Shown here in pieces: positions 35,639-44,167 of a stretch of DNA of 64,000 nucleotides. Below the pieces are notes generated by a model. The model was not told the origin of the DNA. It saw nothing but the letters and a program-made list of their open reading frames with translations, and did no database searches. The first letter of the stretch is position 1; each line of letters starts with the position of its first letter. Made by a program: the position numbers and the translations under genes. This DNA comes from Treponema sp. UBA4873 (GTDB taxonomy: Bacteria > Spirochaetota > Spirochaetia > Treponematales > Treponemataceae): positions 124,001-188,000 of the forward strand of contig DHDP01000019.1 in assembly GCA_002399405.1 (NCBI GenBank), written 5' to 3'.

Positions 35639-36468
35639 TTCGTCCTTCCCTCCTCACTTACGACTGAGTGGAAAATTTTTTCCACATTATCATGCATACG
35701 GTAAAACAGCTTCTTCTGCTCAGCCGCATCATATTTCAACAGAAGCGGCGGCAGATAGGAATGATCCGTGTCTATCATACCGATAAGTCTGCCTTCCGGT
35801 ACTCCTGTTTTCATTTTCGGCGGTTTTGACATAAGATCGGGAGGAAGAAACAGGCCTTTCTCACCCTGGGTGATCCGTACGACAAGCACCCCTTTTTTAT
35901 TCCCTTCGATTTCCGCTTCTCCTGCCTGCGAAACTGTGCAGATTTTCGGCTGACTGCCAAAGACAGGTGCCTGAGAAATTTTGAAACCGTCTGCAATATA
36001 CGAATCAATCGTATCATCTGTGTCAGACGGGATTATCCGGTCCACATACCGGAGACCTAAACGCTGGATTACATTTGCCTGAACAAAGCCGGCAATGTTT
36101 TCAAACACGTTCGTACAGACAGATTCAAAACGCTCATAAAACTGCTCAAAACAGACATACTCTGACGTCTGAAAAGAAAGCTGACCACCGTCAAGTATTA
36201 CATTGGAATATTCATCACTAGTCTTAAAACGCCACTGCTTTGTATGAACAGGTCTTACACCGTCCGGTGTAACGGTAACGGCAAGATTGTCATTCTCTTC
36301 AATAAGCGGATAGCCGGCCATCCGGAGGGCGGTCTGAATCTGTGGAATGTAACTTTCAAGGTTCATGACGGGCGAAAACCGGATCTGGATTAAAACAAGT
36401 ACAAGCGGCTGCTTTGACAGCTTCTCCCCCGGACAGTTTCTTGTTATATGCATGCCGTCATCTACCAT
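35629..36468 (-). CDS. TIGR04255 family protein
   Basis: 279 residues from ATG 36468 (MVDDGMHITRN), chosen because GAGG precedes it and the family N-terminus (QPLVLVLIQIRFSPV) follows; the longer frame from 36507 adds a cysteine-rich stretch without support. Family features include WRFKTSDEYSNVILDGGQLS, VNVIQRLGLRYVDRI-like sequence (here ANVIQRLGLRYVDRII near 135) and the C-terminal LHDxVxxxFHSVVSEEG. The family is sporadically distributed with no known activity. It sits between an AAA_13 ATPase gene (58 nt upstream) and a DNA-binding protein. Confidence 0.75.
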   Translation of the reverse strand: MVDDGMHITRNCPGEKLSKQPLVLVLIQIRFSPVMNLESYIPQIQTALRMAGYPLIEENDNLAVTVTPDGVRPVHTKQWRFKTSDEYSNVILDGGQLSFQTSEYVCFEQFYERFESVCTNVFENIAGFVQANVIQRLGLRYVDRIIPSDTDDTIDSYIADGFKISQAPVFGSQPKICTVSQAGEAEIEGNKKGVLVVRITQGEKGLFLPPDLMSKPPKMKTGVPEGRLIGMIDTDHSYLPPLLLKYDAAEQKKLFYRMHDNVEKIFHSVVSEEGRTKWQ

Positions 36469-36526
36469 CGGTTTACACCTCACTTTACAGTATATACAAC
36501 AAAACACAGATACACAAGGTTACGTA

Positions 36527-38989
36527 CTAAACCGCAGATAATTCTGCCGGTTCTTCCGGTGGAAAAAGGCTCTGGTGGGCAGGGTTCTCAGAACTACTGT
36601 TTTTTGCAGCAGATTCAGTTTTCTGAATGTCCTCATGGGGCAGTGCGTCACACCATTTTTTTATAATTTCAATGGCACTGCCGTCATTATTTAATTGATA
36701 TCGTACATGCAGTTCATTAATAAGGTACAAGAAACAAAGTACATCCTTTGCGGTTCTTACTTTTTCTTCATGCGATATTCCTGTATAAAAATCATCCAGC
36801 GATTTTACTTTTTCTTCAGAATGACTTTCCCCATTCAAAACAAGCCGGTACATACTATTTTCAAAATACTCTGCCAGCTTATTATCCTTACATAAAGCAA
36901 GAATTTCCGGTGTGTAAGAAACAGCATCAATACCTTTTCTATAGACAAATGTTGAATATGCTTCAAGCACTCTGCGCATTACATTTCCTATAGAAAAATC
37001 ATCATTCTCATTTTGATTATTATCTAAAGCAAAATCATAGATAAATTGAAATAATTCAGAATACTCATTCTTATCATCAGCGCTGTTTAAATTCTTGAGT
37101 GACATATTATATAATTCATAAAATGCACATTCACAAATTTTCAAATTTTTCATATCCTTTGCATTTTTTGCAAAATCATAAAACGCCCCCAGATCATGGG
37201 TCATGACGATAATCTTTGTTTTCTGGTTTCCAGAAAGAAAATGAAAAAACTGGTACCGTAGCAATGACATCACACCGACACGGTTTTCTCTGTCGAAACT
37301 TGAAACGGGATCGTCAATTACAAGCAGGTATTCATTTTTATAGAGATCGTTTTCATCTTCGTTTGAAAATATATCTGTAAAAAAATAACAAAGCCCGAGA
37401 ATGTTCCGTTCACCGCAGGAAATCTGATCAGGCTTTACTGGCTGTCCGTTTGATTTTATATGATAAGTACCATCGATTGGTTCAACAGTCAGTTTTTCCC
37501 GCGAGAAAAAAACATACGCCAGAAGTGCATTGATCCGTTCCTGTGCAATTTTTATACTCTTCTTCTGCTCCTCAAGAGTTCTTTCCTGCTTCTCATTTTC
37601 AGTTATTGCATCCGTAAGTCTTGATCTGTTTCTTTCAATCTGTTCCTTTTCCGCGTTCTGTTTTAAATATGTTTTATAATCGTGTTCTATCGTCCTGCAG
37701 GCAATCTGATTATTAAGTGTACATAATTCAGTCTTTATCTTATTCCGGTCTGAAATTATCCGGTTAAATTCCTGTCGTGCAGACTCAAGTTCCGACAGCG
37801 CTTCGTTAACGTCCAGAACAATATCCGAAACAGTCAGTGTATACGTATTCTCATCAAAATCAGAGTACGGAGCATTCTCTCTGCCGTCAATAATACTGTT
37901 ATGCTTTTCTATTATCTCTTCTGCTGATTCTATGCATTTCCGGACTTTATCACGTTTTTTACCATCAAGCTGTTCATATACGTTTACATTATATGGAAAA
38001 AGAAAAATCTTCAAAGACTGTAATTCTTTTTTATAATCCTCCACATCTTTATTTAAAATCGTATCGATTTCTGATAACAGATGTTCCCGATAGTCAGGCG
38101 TAACTGACTGAAAACAATAAGGACACATATCAACATCCGGATCAGAAAATCGTTTCCGTGCATTCTGTATATTCGTCAGTCCGTCACCATTTTGTATCAA
38201 AGACATGATCTTTTGTTCCCGCTCAGTAAGCTGCGGTTTTACGATTTTCTTTTTAAGTACCGTGACGGTACGTGTATCGATATCTGCCGGGATATCCCAA
38301 ACAGGGACTTTTTCTACTATTTCATGAGAATCTTTATCAACTGATATATATGTCTGATACTTTGAATCGAAGTCTTTCTGTAATTCATCAAGTTGTTTAT
38401 CCGTTCTGCATTCTATAATAGATTTTACAGTATCATTATTCAATGAAGGGTTACGCCGCAAATCTCTTATTTTTCGTTCATTCCCGGCCCATCCCGTATC
38501 TGATTTTAAAGCATAACAAACTTTATTATAGTGGTAGTCAGGAGACAATACATTCAAAGAATCCTTATATTTATCATCTTTTGTCTGTAAATTAATCTGC
38601 TCTTTATCAAGTTCTTTCCTTTCTGCCTTTACCTGCTCCAGCTGTGCATCCAGAGTAACCTGTGGGCCGAACATAACAATAGAATTTATACCGTCCTCTT
38701 TTATCTTTATTTTTTCCTCAATGTATTTTTCATTAAAAACACAAATTCTTTTTCTCTGTGCGGGTTCTATGTTGATATCTCCGGTAAAAGATGTAGGCTG
38801 AATTTGTAAAGAATCATCAAGTGTATTCTGTCTATATAACGAAAAAGATTCACTGACCGTGCTTTTACCGCTTCCATTGCGGCCGAAAACAATCGAAAGC
38901 CGCTCTTTTTCATTCTGAAAGAAATCCAACTCAGTTTCCGCTGAAAAACATCTTCCCTGAATTTTGATTCCTTTTATACTCTCAAACAT
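36527..38989 (-). CDS. AAA_13-type ATPase with coiled coil and CPYC motif (candidate anti-phage ATPase)
   Basis: 820 residues with RecF/SMC-like architecture. Walker A GRNGSGKST is near 35-43; long coiled-coil arms follow. CPYCF near 288-292 supplies one half of a possible zinc site, but I see no second CxxC hook. Signature ISCGERNILGL lies near 518, Walker B LLVIDDPVSSFDRE near 555 and MTHD near 600. The C-terminal segment (MRRVLEAYSTF ... LNGESHSEE) has the Arg...His spacing seen in PrrC/RloC-type and related defence ATPases, where it forms an RNase; whether it is catalytic here is unknown. GGAGAG precedes ATG 38989. It is the first gene of a three-gene operon. Confidence 0.8.
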   Translation of the reverse strand: MFESIKGIKIQGRCFSAETELDFFQNEKERLSIVFGRNGSGKSTVSESFSLYRQNTLDDSLQIQPTSFTGDINIEPAQRKRICVFNEKYIEEKIKIKEDGINSIVMFGPQVTLDAQLEQVKAERKELDKEQINLQTKDDKYKDSLNVLSPDYHYNKVCYALKSDTGWAGNERKIRDLRRNPSLNNDTVKSIIECRTDKQLDELQKDFDSKYQTYISVDKDSHEIVEKVPVWDIPADIDTRTVTVLKKKIVKPQLTEREQKIMSLIQNGDGLTNIQNARKRFSDPDVDMCPYCFQSVTPDYREHLLSEIDTILNKDVEDYKKELQSLKIFLFPYNVNVYEQLDGKKRDKVRKCIESAEEIIEKHNSIIDGRENAPYSDFDENTYTLTVSDIVLDVNEALSELESARQEFNRIISDRNKIKTELCTLNNQIACRTIEHDYKTYLKQNAEKEQIERNRSRLTDAITENEKQERTLEEQKKSIKIAQERINALLAYVFFSREKLTVEPIDGTYHIKSNGQPVKPDQISCGERNILGLCYFFTDIFSNEDENDLYKNEYLLVIDDPVSSFDRENRVGVMSLLRYQFFHFLSGNQKTKIIVMTHDLGAFYDFAKNAKDMKNLKICECAFYELYNMSLKNLNSADDKNEYSELFQFIYDFALDNNQNENDDFSIGNVMRRVLEAYSTFVYRKGIDAVSYTPEILALCKDNKLAEYFENSMYRLVLNGESHSEEKVKSLDDFYTGISHEEKVRTAKDVLCFLYLINELHVRYQLNNDGSAIEIIKKWCDALPHEDIQKTESAAKNSSSENPAHQSLFPPEEPAELSAV

Positions 38990-39163
38990 GATTATTCTCT
39001 CCGTATAAAAAAAACATTGCAGTCTTTATAAAGTTCCTTCTGAATTATCAGTCTGATCTCAGATTTTTACAAGCTTGTTTTATATCAGTCCAATGACTGA
39101 TGATATCTATACCATAACCATAGAATATAAATCTGTCGACTAATAACTTTTTAATACAAATTC

Positions 39164-39858
39164 TTATTTCAGGTTCCGTACGATCTCGTACGACGTACTT
39201 CTTCCGCCGGCAGCTTCTTTCTCCAGAACTCCGGCTTTAATGAGCTGATTGATATCGCGGGAGGCGGTATCCTGAGAACAGCTGCAGATTGCTGCCCATT
39301 TCGTAGTCGTCAGTTTTCCCTGTCAGCCGGTTATATCGAGTCCGCCGTGCTGTGTTTTCTCAAGTCCGCCATAATAAGAGGCCCTGTTTTTCTGCAGCTG
39401 CGTCGACATGCTGAAAAGGTGGTCGCCTCCACGCTGCGAAAGAATCATATCGGCAGGGATTCTGGCAAGCCGTCCGTTGCCATCATCAAACGGATGAATA
39501 CTTACAAAATACAGATGAGCGACGGCGCTTTTTACCGAAAATCCTCCGCATGCTGATGCGCTCTCGTTGAACCAGCTGAAAAACCGGTTCATCTCAGTAT
39601 CCAGTGCAGCCGCAGGCGGAGCCGTATAATGAACTGTTTCTTTCCCCTTGTTCCCGGAAACGACACGCATCGGCCCGTATTCATCAAGGCGGTATCTGCC
39701 CGTCGTAATCTTATATCCCCCCGACATTCCAAAGGGAAAAAGGCGCGACTGCCATCCGCAGAGCCGTTCTTTTGTCAAATGTACACCGCAGTTCTTTATG
39801 GCATCAAGTACAATTTCTACTATATAATTGGTTCTTTCCGGAATCTGATTCGAACAGG
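39164..39858 (-). pseudogene. Decayed Fic-family AMP-transferase gene
   Basis: The catalytic motif is intact (HPFDDGNGRLAR), with the flanking pattern PMRVVSGNKGKETVH and TQLQKNRASYY. The gene is broken in at least three ways. The N-terminal third is reduced to a degenerate stretch (IPERTNYIVEIVLDAI) behind a TAA. An in-frame TGA at 39323-39325 replaces the usual Trp codon after DITG. The segment between DITG and the winged helix is deleted, after which the frame continues (TTTKWAAICSCSQDTASRDI) to TAA at 39164. So it is a relic of a Fic protein with a C-terminal HTH. Confidence 0.75.
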
Positions 39859-39969
39859 CCGCTCCGCACCGCCGCTTTTACGCAACAATTCTTTCCATCA
39901 GGGACATCTCTCTCATCCATTACTATACCATACTTAAAAAAAGATATGCTGTTTCACTCTGTATTTTTA

Positions 39970-39987
39970 TGTCCAATGCTGTCCAAT
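39970..39987. promoter_or_regulatory. Direct TGTCCAAT repeats upstream of the IetAS promoter
   Basis: TGTCCAAT at 39970-39977 and again at 39980-39987, spaced exactly 10 bp, so both lie on the same helix face. They stop 5 nt before the -35 box. The same heptamer recurs inverted at 40031-40048. Confidence 0.5.
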
Positions 39988-39992
39988 TTTAA

Positions 39993-40022
39993 TTGACTTT
40001 ATAATTATATCAGGTGTATTAT
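39993..40022 (+). promoter_or_regulatory. Promoter of the IetAS-like operon
   Basis: TTGACT (39993-39998), 18-nt spacer, TATTAT (40017-40022). Predicted start about 40029, inside the downstream operator. Confidence 0.5.
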
Positions 40023-40030
40023 TTGAACAA

Positions 40031-40048
40031 TTGGACACAGTTGTCCAA
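40031..40048. promoter_or_regulatory. Inverted-repeat operator TTGGACA-CAGT-TGTCCAA
   Basis: A perfect 7-bp inverted repeat with a 4-bp centre. It sits at the predicted transcription start, 10 nt before the ATG, and overlaps the ribosome binding region. It is the same heptamer as the upstream direct repeats. Confidence 0.6.
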
Positions 40049-40058
40049 AAAGGAAATC

Positions 40059-41210
40059 ATGAAATCAGATTTAATCTTAAATCTTATAACAGCTCACAAC
40101 AGTGGCAGGGAAGCAGCTTTCTGTGAAGCTGTAACCTCGCTGGCCAATGATGAAGAGAAAAAAGGAAATGCCGCTCTGGCACTTTCCATACGTAAAACAT
40201 ATCAGAACAAACAAAGAAAACCAGATCTGTATACATGGTCACCTTCTTCAACGTTGTCTTTTGTTGCTCAGTCGGCAGCTCCGCTCCCAAAAGACCGCGA
40301 CAATACACTTGACCTTATAGAAATAGTACATCCGACAGTAAATCTGTCGGATATTGCACTTTCTGAGCAGGCAGAAAATATTTTAAATCAGGTCATTGAA
40401 GAGCAAAAACAGACTGAACAGCTTCTTAAGTCGGGTATTTTTCCTACGAACAGAATTATTTTCTATGGTCCTCCCGGATGTGGAAAAACAATGACAGCTA
40501 CAGCGCTTGCAAAAGAACTTGGGCTGGAAATCGCTTACGTGAAACTCGACGGTCTTATATCGTCATATCTTGGGCAGACAGGTGTAAATATCAGAAAGAT
40601 TTTTGAATTTGTAAAGAATAACCGCATTATGCTTTTTCTGGACGAATTTGACGCCATCGCAAAAAAAAGAGACGATACACATGAACTCGGTGAATTAAAA
40701 CGTGTGGTCACTACGCTGCTGCAGAATATGGATGCAATGGCAGCTTCTGTTTTTCTTGTTGCTGCCACAAATCATCAGCAGCTTCTTGATCCGGCAGTCT
40801 GGCGCCGTTTTGATTTATCTGTTTTCATGGACACCCCGGATTTTAAACAGCGTACAAAAATCATATCACGCTTCATTACAGAACACCTGAGTGCGTATGA
40901 GCCGGATAAAAAAACACTCATTACACTCACAGAAGGAATGAGCGGTTCTGCAATCATGTCATTTATGCAGTCTCTCGCAAAATTCTGCATTCTCCATAAA
41001 TCAGCTGATTCAAAACTTACGGCAGAGGATGTCTGCAGAATATGGCTTTCTTTTGCCGTACCGCCTTCGGACAAAGACGATAACGGTTTCATAAAAGCAC
41101 TGTCCCATTTACAGAAAAACGGTATCACTATACGTACATTGGAAGCCATTACCGGCATTCCAAAATCAACGCTAAGCTATCGTATGAAAAAGGAGGAAGC
41201 TCATGAGTAA
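40059..41210 (+). CDS. ietA: AAA+ ATPase of an IetAS-like defence system, with C-terminal helix-turn-helix
   Basis: 383 residues from ATG 40059, chosen for AAGGAA immediately upstream; the longer frame from 40014 covers the operator. Classical AAA+ core: Walker A GPPGCGKTMTA near 137-147, Walker B MLFLDEFDAIAK near 190-201, sensor 1 VAATNHQ near 235, arginine finger WRRFDL near 249. The last ~30 residues (GITIRTLEAITGIPKSTLS) look like a helix-turn-helix. It overlaps the subtilase gene by 8 nt. ATPase plus subtilase pairs are the IetAS system (known from plasmid stability work and anti-phage screens). The HTH suggests the ATPase also binds the TGTCCAA boxes at its promoter (inference). Confidence 0.85.
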   Translation: MKSDLILNLITAHNSGREAAFCEAVTSLANDEEKKGNAALALSIRKTYQNKQRKPDLYTWSPSSTLSFVAQSAAPLPKDRDNTLDLIEIVHPTVNLSDIALSEQAENILNQVIEEQKQTEQLLKSGIFPTNRIIFYGPPGCGKTMTATALAKELGLEIAYVKLDGLISSYLGQTGVNIRKIFEFVKNNRIMLFLDEFDAIAKKRDDTHELGELKRVVTTLLQNMDAMAASVFLVAATNHQQLLDPAVWRRFDLSVFMDTPDFKQRTKIISRFITEHLSAYEPDKKTLITLTEGMSGSAIMSFMQSLAKFCILHKSADSKLTAEDVCRIWLSFAVPPSDKDDNGFIKALSHLQKNGITIRTLEAITGIPKSTLSYRMKKEEAHE

Positions 41211-43425
41211 AGAACAAAAACAGCATTTCTGGATTCCGGATACAGAAGTCAAGCCGGTAGAAAAGATACTGCGAGGTCAAACAAAACCACAGAATGTTGT
41301 CTTTTCCGAACATGGAGAAAAACTGAGCAGAGGTCTTCAGTCAATCAGGGAAACACTTGAGAAAAATAAAGCAGACGATTCTCTCATAAACACGGAAACA
41401 CGGGTCTTTAAGGTCAAATTGTGTGATGATGAAAAAATCCAGAGTAAAGAGGATTTGTTCAGGAATACAGGCCTTACCTTGAATGCCGTACAGAATAAAA
41501 CAGATGCCGTCGTTTCTTCAACAGAACAGCAATTGAAAAATCTGCAGAAAAAGGTCGGTACGTATACCAGGAACGGCGAAGACAAAACATATTTTGACTA
41601 TATCGAATCCTTTTCTCCTTTTTCCGGTAAAGAAAAGAACAGTATGTCTCTCAATCAGAAAGTCTATCAAAAGACGGCCCCTCAGAATGTTGACGTACAG
41701 ATTATGTTTATTCCCAATCTGAGTGAAGAGGATTATAAAAAAGTTGTACCGGCCGTTGTGCAGAAGATAAAAGACACCGGTGGTGCAATCCAGCAGGAAC
41801 CATATCGTCTTTCTGACTATACTCCTGTTATTCGTGCAATCATACCTTCATCCACACTCACAAAATATGAAAATGACAGCGCAGTCTATCGGATGGAGGA
41901 AACTGTTTTTTTTAGTACAAATGCAGACACTTCTGCAGGCAGCGTTCCACTAACGGCAAAACTGGACGAATCAATAAATATTGACTTGCTGCCAATAATA
42001 GCAATACTTGATTCGGGTATTCAATTTCCACCGGTGCTGAATAAACTACTTATACAGAAATGGAAACCGGCTGACTCTCAGGGTGGCAACAGCGATCACG
42101 GAACAAAGGTGGCAGGTAAAGCCTGCTTCTCAGATTTAAAAAAACAGACAACATCCGGGGTTTTAAAACCGCGGGCACGGATAATTGACTGCAATATTCT
42201 CGACGGCAGTGTTCCCGAAAATGTATTAATCCATCGGATTCAGTCAGCAGTAGAAAACTTTCATGACACTGCTCAGATTTATAATCTTTCTGCAAATGCA
42301 ACAGTTCCCATAGAGGGAGATGTCATGAGCATCATCGGATTTGAGCTTGATGCGTTGCAACTTAAGTACAACATTCAACTTGTCGTATCTGCCGGAAATC
42401 ATATGCTATGGAAAACACAGACATCTTTAGACGATATTATTCAGGATGATGATTCCCGTATAGCAGCGCCTGCAGACTCAGAATTCAGTATTGCAGTCGG
42501 ATCAATTGTTTCAGAAAATCATAATGGCAGTCTTTCCTGGAAAGACAGTCCCGCACCATACAGCAGAATCGGTCCGGGCTTTTCAGGCAGCATAAAACCT
42601 GATATATCTGCATATGGTGGGGATATAATAAATAATAGTGGCACTCCAACTGTTCCTCTTGATACAGGTTCCGCCGTATTACACAAAGACGGCTTTATGA
42701 CTGTTGATGCCGGAACAAGTTTCACTGCTCCAGTTGTTTCAGGTGATATTGCAGAAATCATGGGCATGCTTCCGATAAAAAATGTCCTGCTTGCAAAAGC
42801 TCTTCTGTTTCATACTGCTCTACCGGTATGGGACACGGATACTTCCTCACCTGAAGAAATCTCCGGCTATCACATGTTGTACGGTCGAGGCATATCTAAT
42901 CCTGAAGAAGCTCTCTATTCGACCGAAACAAAAGTTACTTTTTTACGAACAGGATCGATAAGCAGAACAAAAAAAGAGAGGATAAATATATACATGCCTG
43001 AATTACTTGCTGAACAGTCAGGACTTGATATTGCACGGGTTACAACTACTTGTGTATCATCACCTTTTGTAGACAGAGCAAAAGGAAGTGAATATCTGGA
43101 TGCATATATCCGCACTTCGTTAAAGAAAGCGACGTCAAAAACAGGACTCTCTCCAGCACCCGTTGAGCAGAAAGATATTCATAAAGAATGGCATACGTGC
43201 TATCAGACAAGCAATATTTTTTCACGTTTCAAATCAGGTGACTGGCAGATCTGGCTCGAAGCTTTCGCCAGATGGAATAAGAAAGATAATGACATTCCCT
43301 ATGCGCTTGTAGTAACAATAGAAGACTTAAGCGGAACACTTGATATTTACAACGAAATACAGGCACAGAATAGATATCAGCTGCTTAACGAGATTAGAAT
43401 TCCCGTTGAAAATCAGAATAAATAA
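41203..43425 (+). CDS. ietS: S8 family subtilisin-like peptidase of an IetAS-like system
   Basis: 740 residues, no signal peptide, so cytoplasmic. The catalytic triad is intact: Asp in AILDSGIQFP (near 269), His in SDHGTKVAGK (near 299), Ser in GTSFTAPVVSG (near 506). The first ~250 residues are a separate domain that may hold the protease inactive. The C-terminal 140 residues are beta-rich. A strong AGGAGG sits just before ATG 41203. In the IetAS model the ATPase senses infection and the protease kills or arrests the cell; this is family knowledge, not shown here. Confidence 0.87.
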   Translation: MSKEQKQHFWIPDTEVKPVEKILRGQTKPQNVVFSEHGEKLSRGLQSIRETLEKNKADDSLINTETRVFKVKLCDDEKIQSKEDLFRNTGLTLNAVQNKTDAVVSSTEQQLKNLQKKVGTYTRNGEDKTYFDYIESFSPFSGKEKNSMSLNQKVYQKTAPQNVDVQIMFIPNLSEEDYKKVVPAVVQKIKDTGGAIQQEPYRLSDYTPVIRAIIPSSTLTKYENDSAVYRMEETVFFSTNADTSAGSVPLTAKLDESINIDLLPIIAILDSGIQFPPVLNKLLIQKWKPADSQGGNSDHGTKVAGKACFSDLKKQTTSGVLKPRARIIDCNILDGSVPENVLIHRIQSAVENFHDTAQIYNLSANATVPIEGDVMSIIGFELDALQLKYNIQLVVSAGNHMLWKTQTSLDDIIQDDDSRIAAPADSEFSIAVGSIVSENHNGSLSWKDSPAPYSRIGPGFSGSIKPDISAYGGDIINNSGTPTVPLDTGSAVLHKDGFMTVDAGTSFTAPVVSGDIAEIMGMLPIKNVLLAKALLFHTALPVWDTDTSSPEEISGYHMLYGRGISNPEEALYSTETKVTFLRTGSISRTKKERINIYMPELLAEQSGLDIARVTTTCVSSPFVDRAKGSEYLDAYIRTSLKKATSKTGLSPAPVEQKDIHKEWHTCYQTSNIFSRFKSGDWQIWLEAFARWNKKDNDIPYALVVTIEDLSGTLDIYNEIQAQNRYQLLNEIRIPVENQNK

Positions 43426-43497
43426 AGTACGTACAGAACGTTTACCCTTTTTGCAAAAGCCATTGTCCGGCAGAGGCAAAACTCGACAAAGAAGGAA

Positions 43498-43670
43498 AAT
43501 ACGAGATGCACAGTGTTGATCTTGCTGCAGCCGTACGGTTATTCCGGCCAGTCTTGCGGCAGGCACCTACGGAGTTATCATACGGAACATACCGACAATG
43601 ACGTTCACCGAAACAACATGGAAAAAGACGCTTACCATAACAGCGTAATGCAGAAGTAAAAGAGCTGACC
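43498..43670 (+). pseudogene. Decayed coding remnant sharing a 35-nt block with 24541-24575
   Basis: One frame reads KLDKEGKYEMHSVDLAAA; after a frame change near 43536 another reads ASLAAGTYGVIIRNIPTMTF and TWKKTLTITA and stops. The first block matches 24541-24575 at 30 of 35 positions (KYEMHTVDLVAA there). I do not know the parent gene. The 43426-44167 gap otherwise holds the terminator, an inverted repeat and the repeat array listed below. Confidence 0.35.
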
Positions 43671-43701
43671 GGAAATTCTTTACGTACCGGTCCGCAGACG
43701 G

Positions 43702-43741
43702 AAAGCCCGGTCTTTTGTAAAAAGAAGGCCGGGCTTTTTTT
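43702..43741 (+). terminator. Rho-independent terminator downstream of the IetAS operon
   Basis: AAAGCCCGG (43702-43710) pairs with CCGGGCTTT (43729-43737), followed by a run of T. It lies about 280 nt after the subtilase stop, past the decayed remnant. Confidence 0.75.
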
Positions 43742-43751
43742 GCGTACCGCC

Positions 43752-43774
43752 CAGTTTCAGGACCACTGAAACTG
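43752..43774. repeat. Perfect 9-bp inverted repeat at the edge of the repeat array
   Basis: CAGTTTCAG-GACCA-CTGAAACTG. The CTGAA core is the same as in the units of the array that begins 50 bp later. Confidence 0.5.
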
Positions 43775-43824
43775 CAGATAAAGAAGCCGGAATCTTATCT
43801 TCAGGTGTCCTGAAACCGGGAATC

Positions 43825-44061
43825 TCACCGTCTGAAGATGAGACTCACGCCGTATGAAGATAAGATTCTCACCGTCTGAAGATAAGATTCTCACCACCTG
43901 AAGATAAGGTTCACACCGCCTGAACATGGGATTCACGCCGCCTGAACATGGGATTCAGGCCGCCTGAACATGGGATTCACGCCGCCTGAACATGAGATTC
44001 ACGCCGTCCGAACATGGGATTCATGCCGTCTGAAGATAAGATTCACGCCGCCTGAACTCAG
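43825..44061. repeat. Eleven-unit tandem repeat, 22-bp unit
   Basis: Unit starts: 43825, 43845, 43869, 43891, 43911, 43933, 43955, 43977, 43999, 44021 and 44043. The last seven are exactly 22 bp apart; the first four vary from 20 to 24. Core GCCGCCTGAACATGGGA or CCGTCTGAAGATAAGA, joined by TTCAC. Two unit sub-families exist (ACATGGG and AGATAAG). There is no unique spacer, no promoter and no open frame that explains it (22 is not a multiple of 3). Confidence 0.85.
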
Positions 44062-44167
44062 AAAATTATTCGGTAACTGCAGCAGGAAAGTTTATGTAAT
44101 TTTCATTCATTTCTCAAAAGTCCGTCGGAAGATTTTGGCAGGAAGGCGAGATACCGGCGCTTCCATC

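Noticed and set aside
43825..44061. Repeat array as a CRISPR
   Set aside because: Units abut with no unique spacers of constant length, and no cas gene is near.
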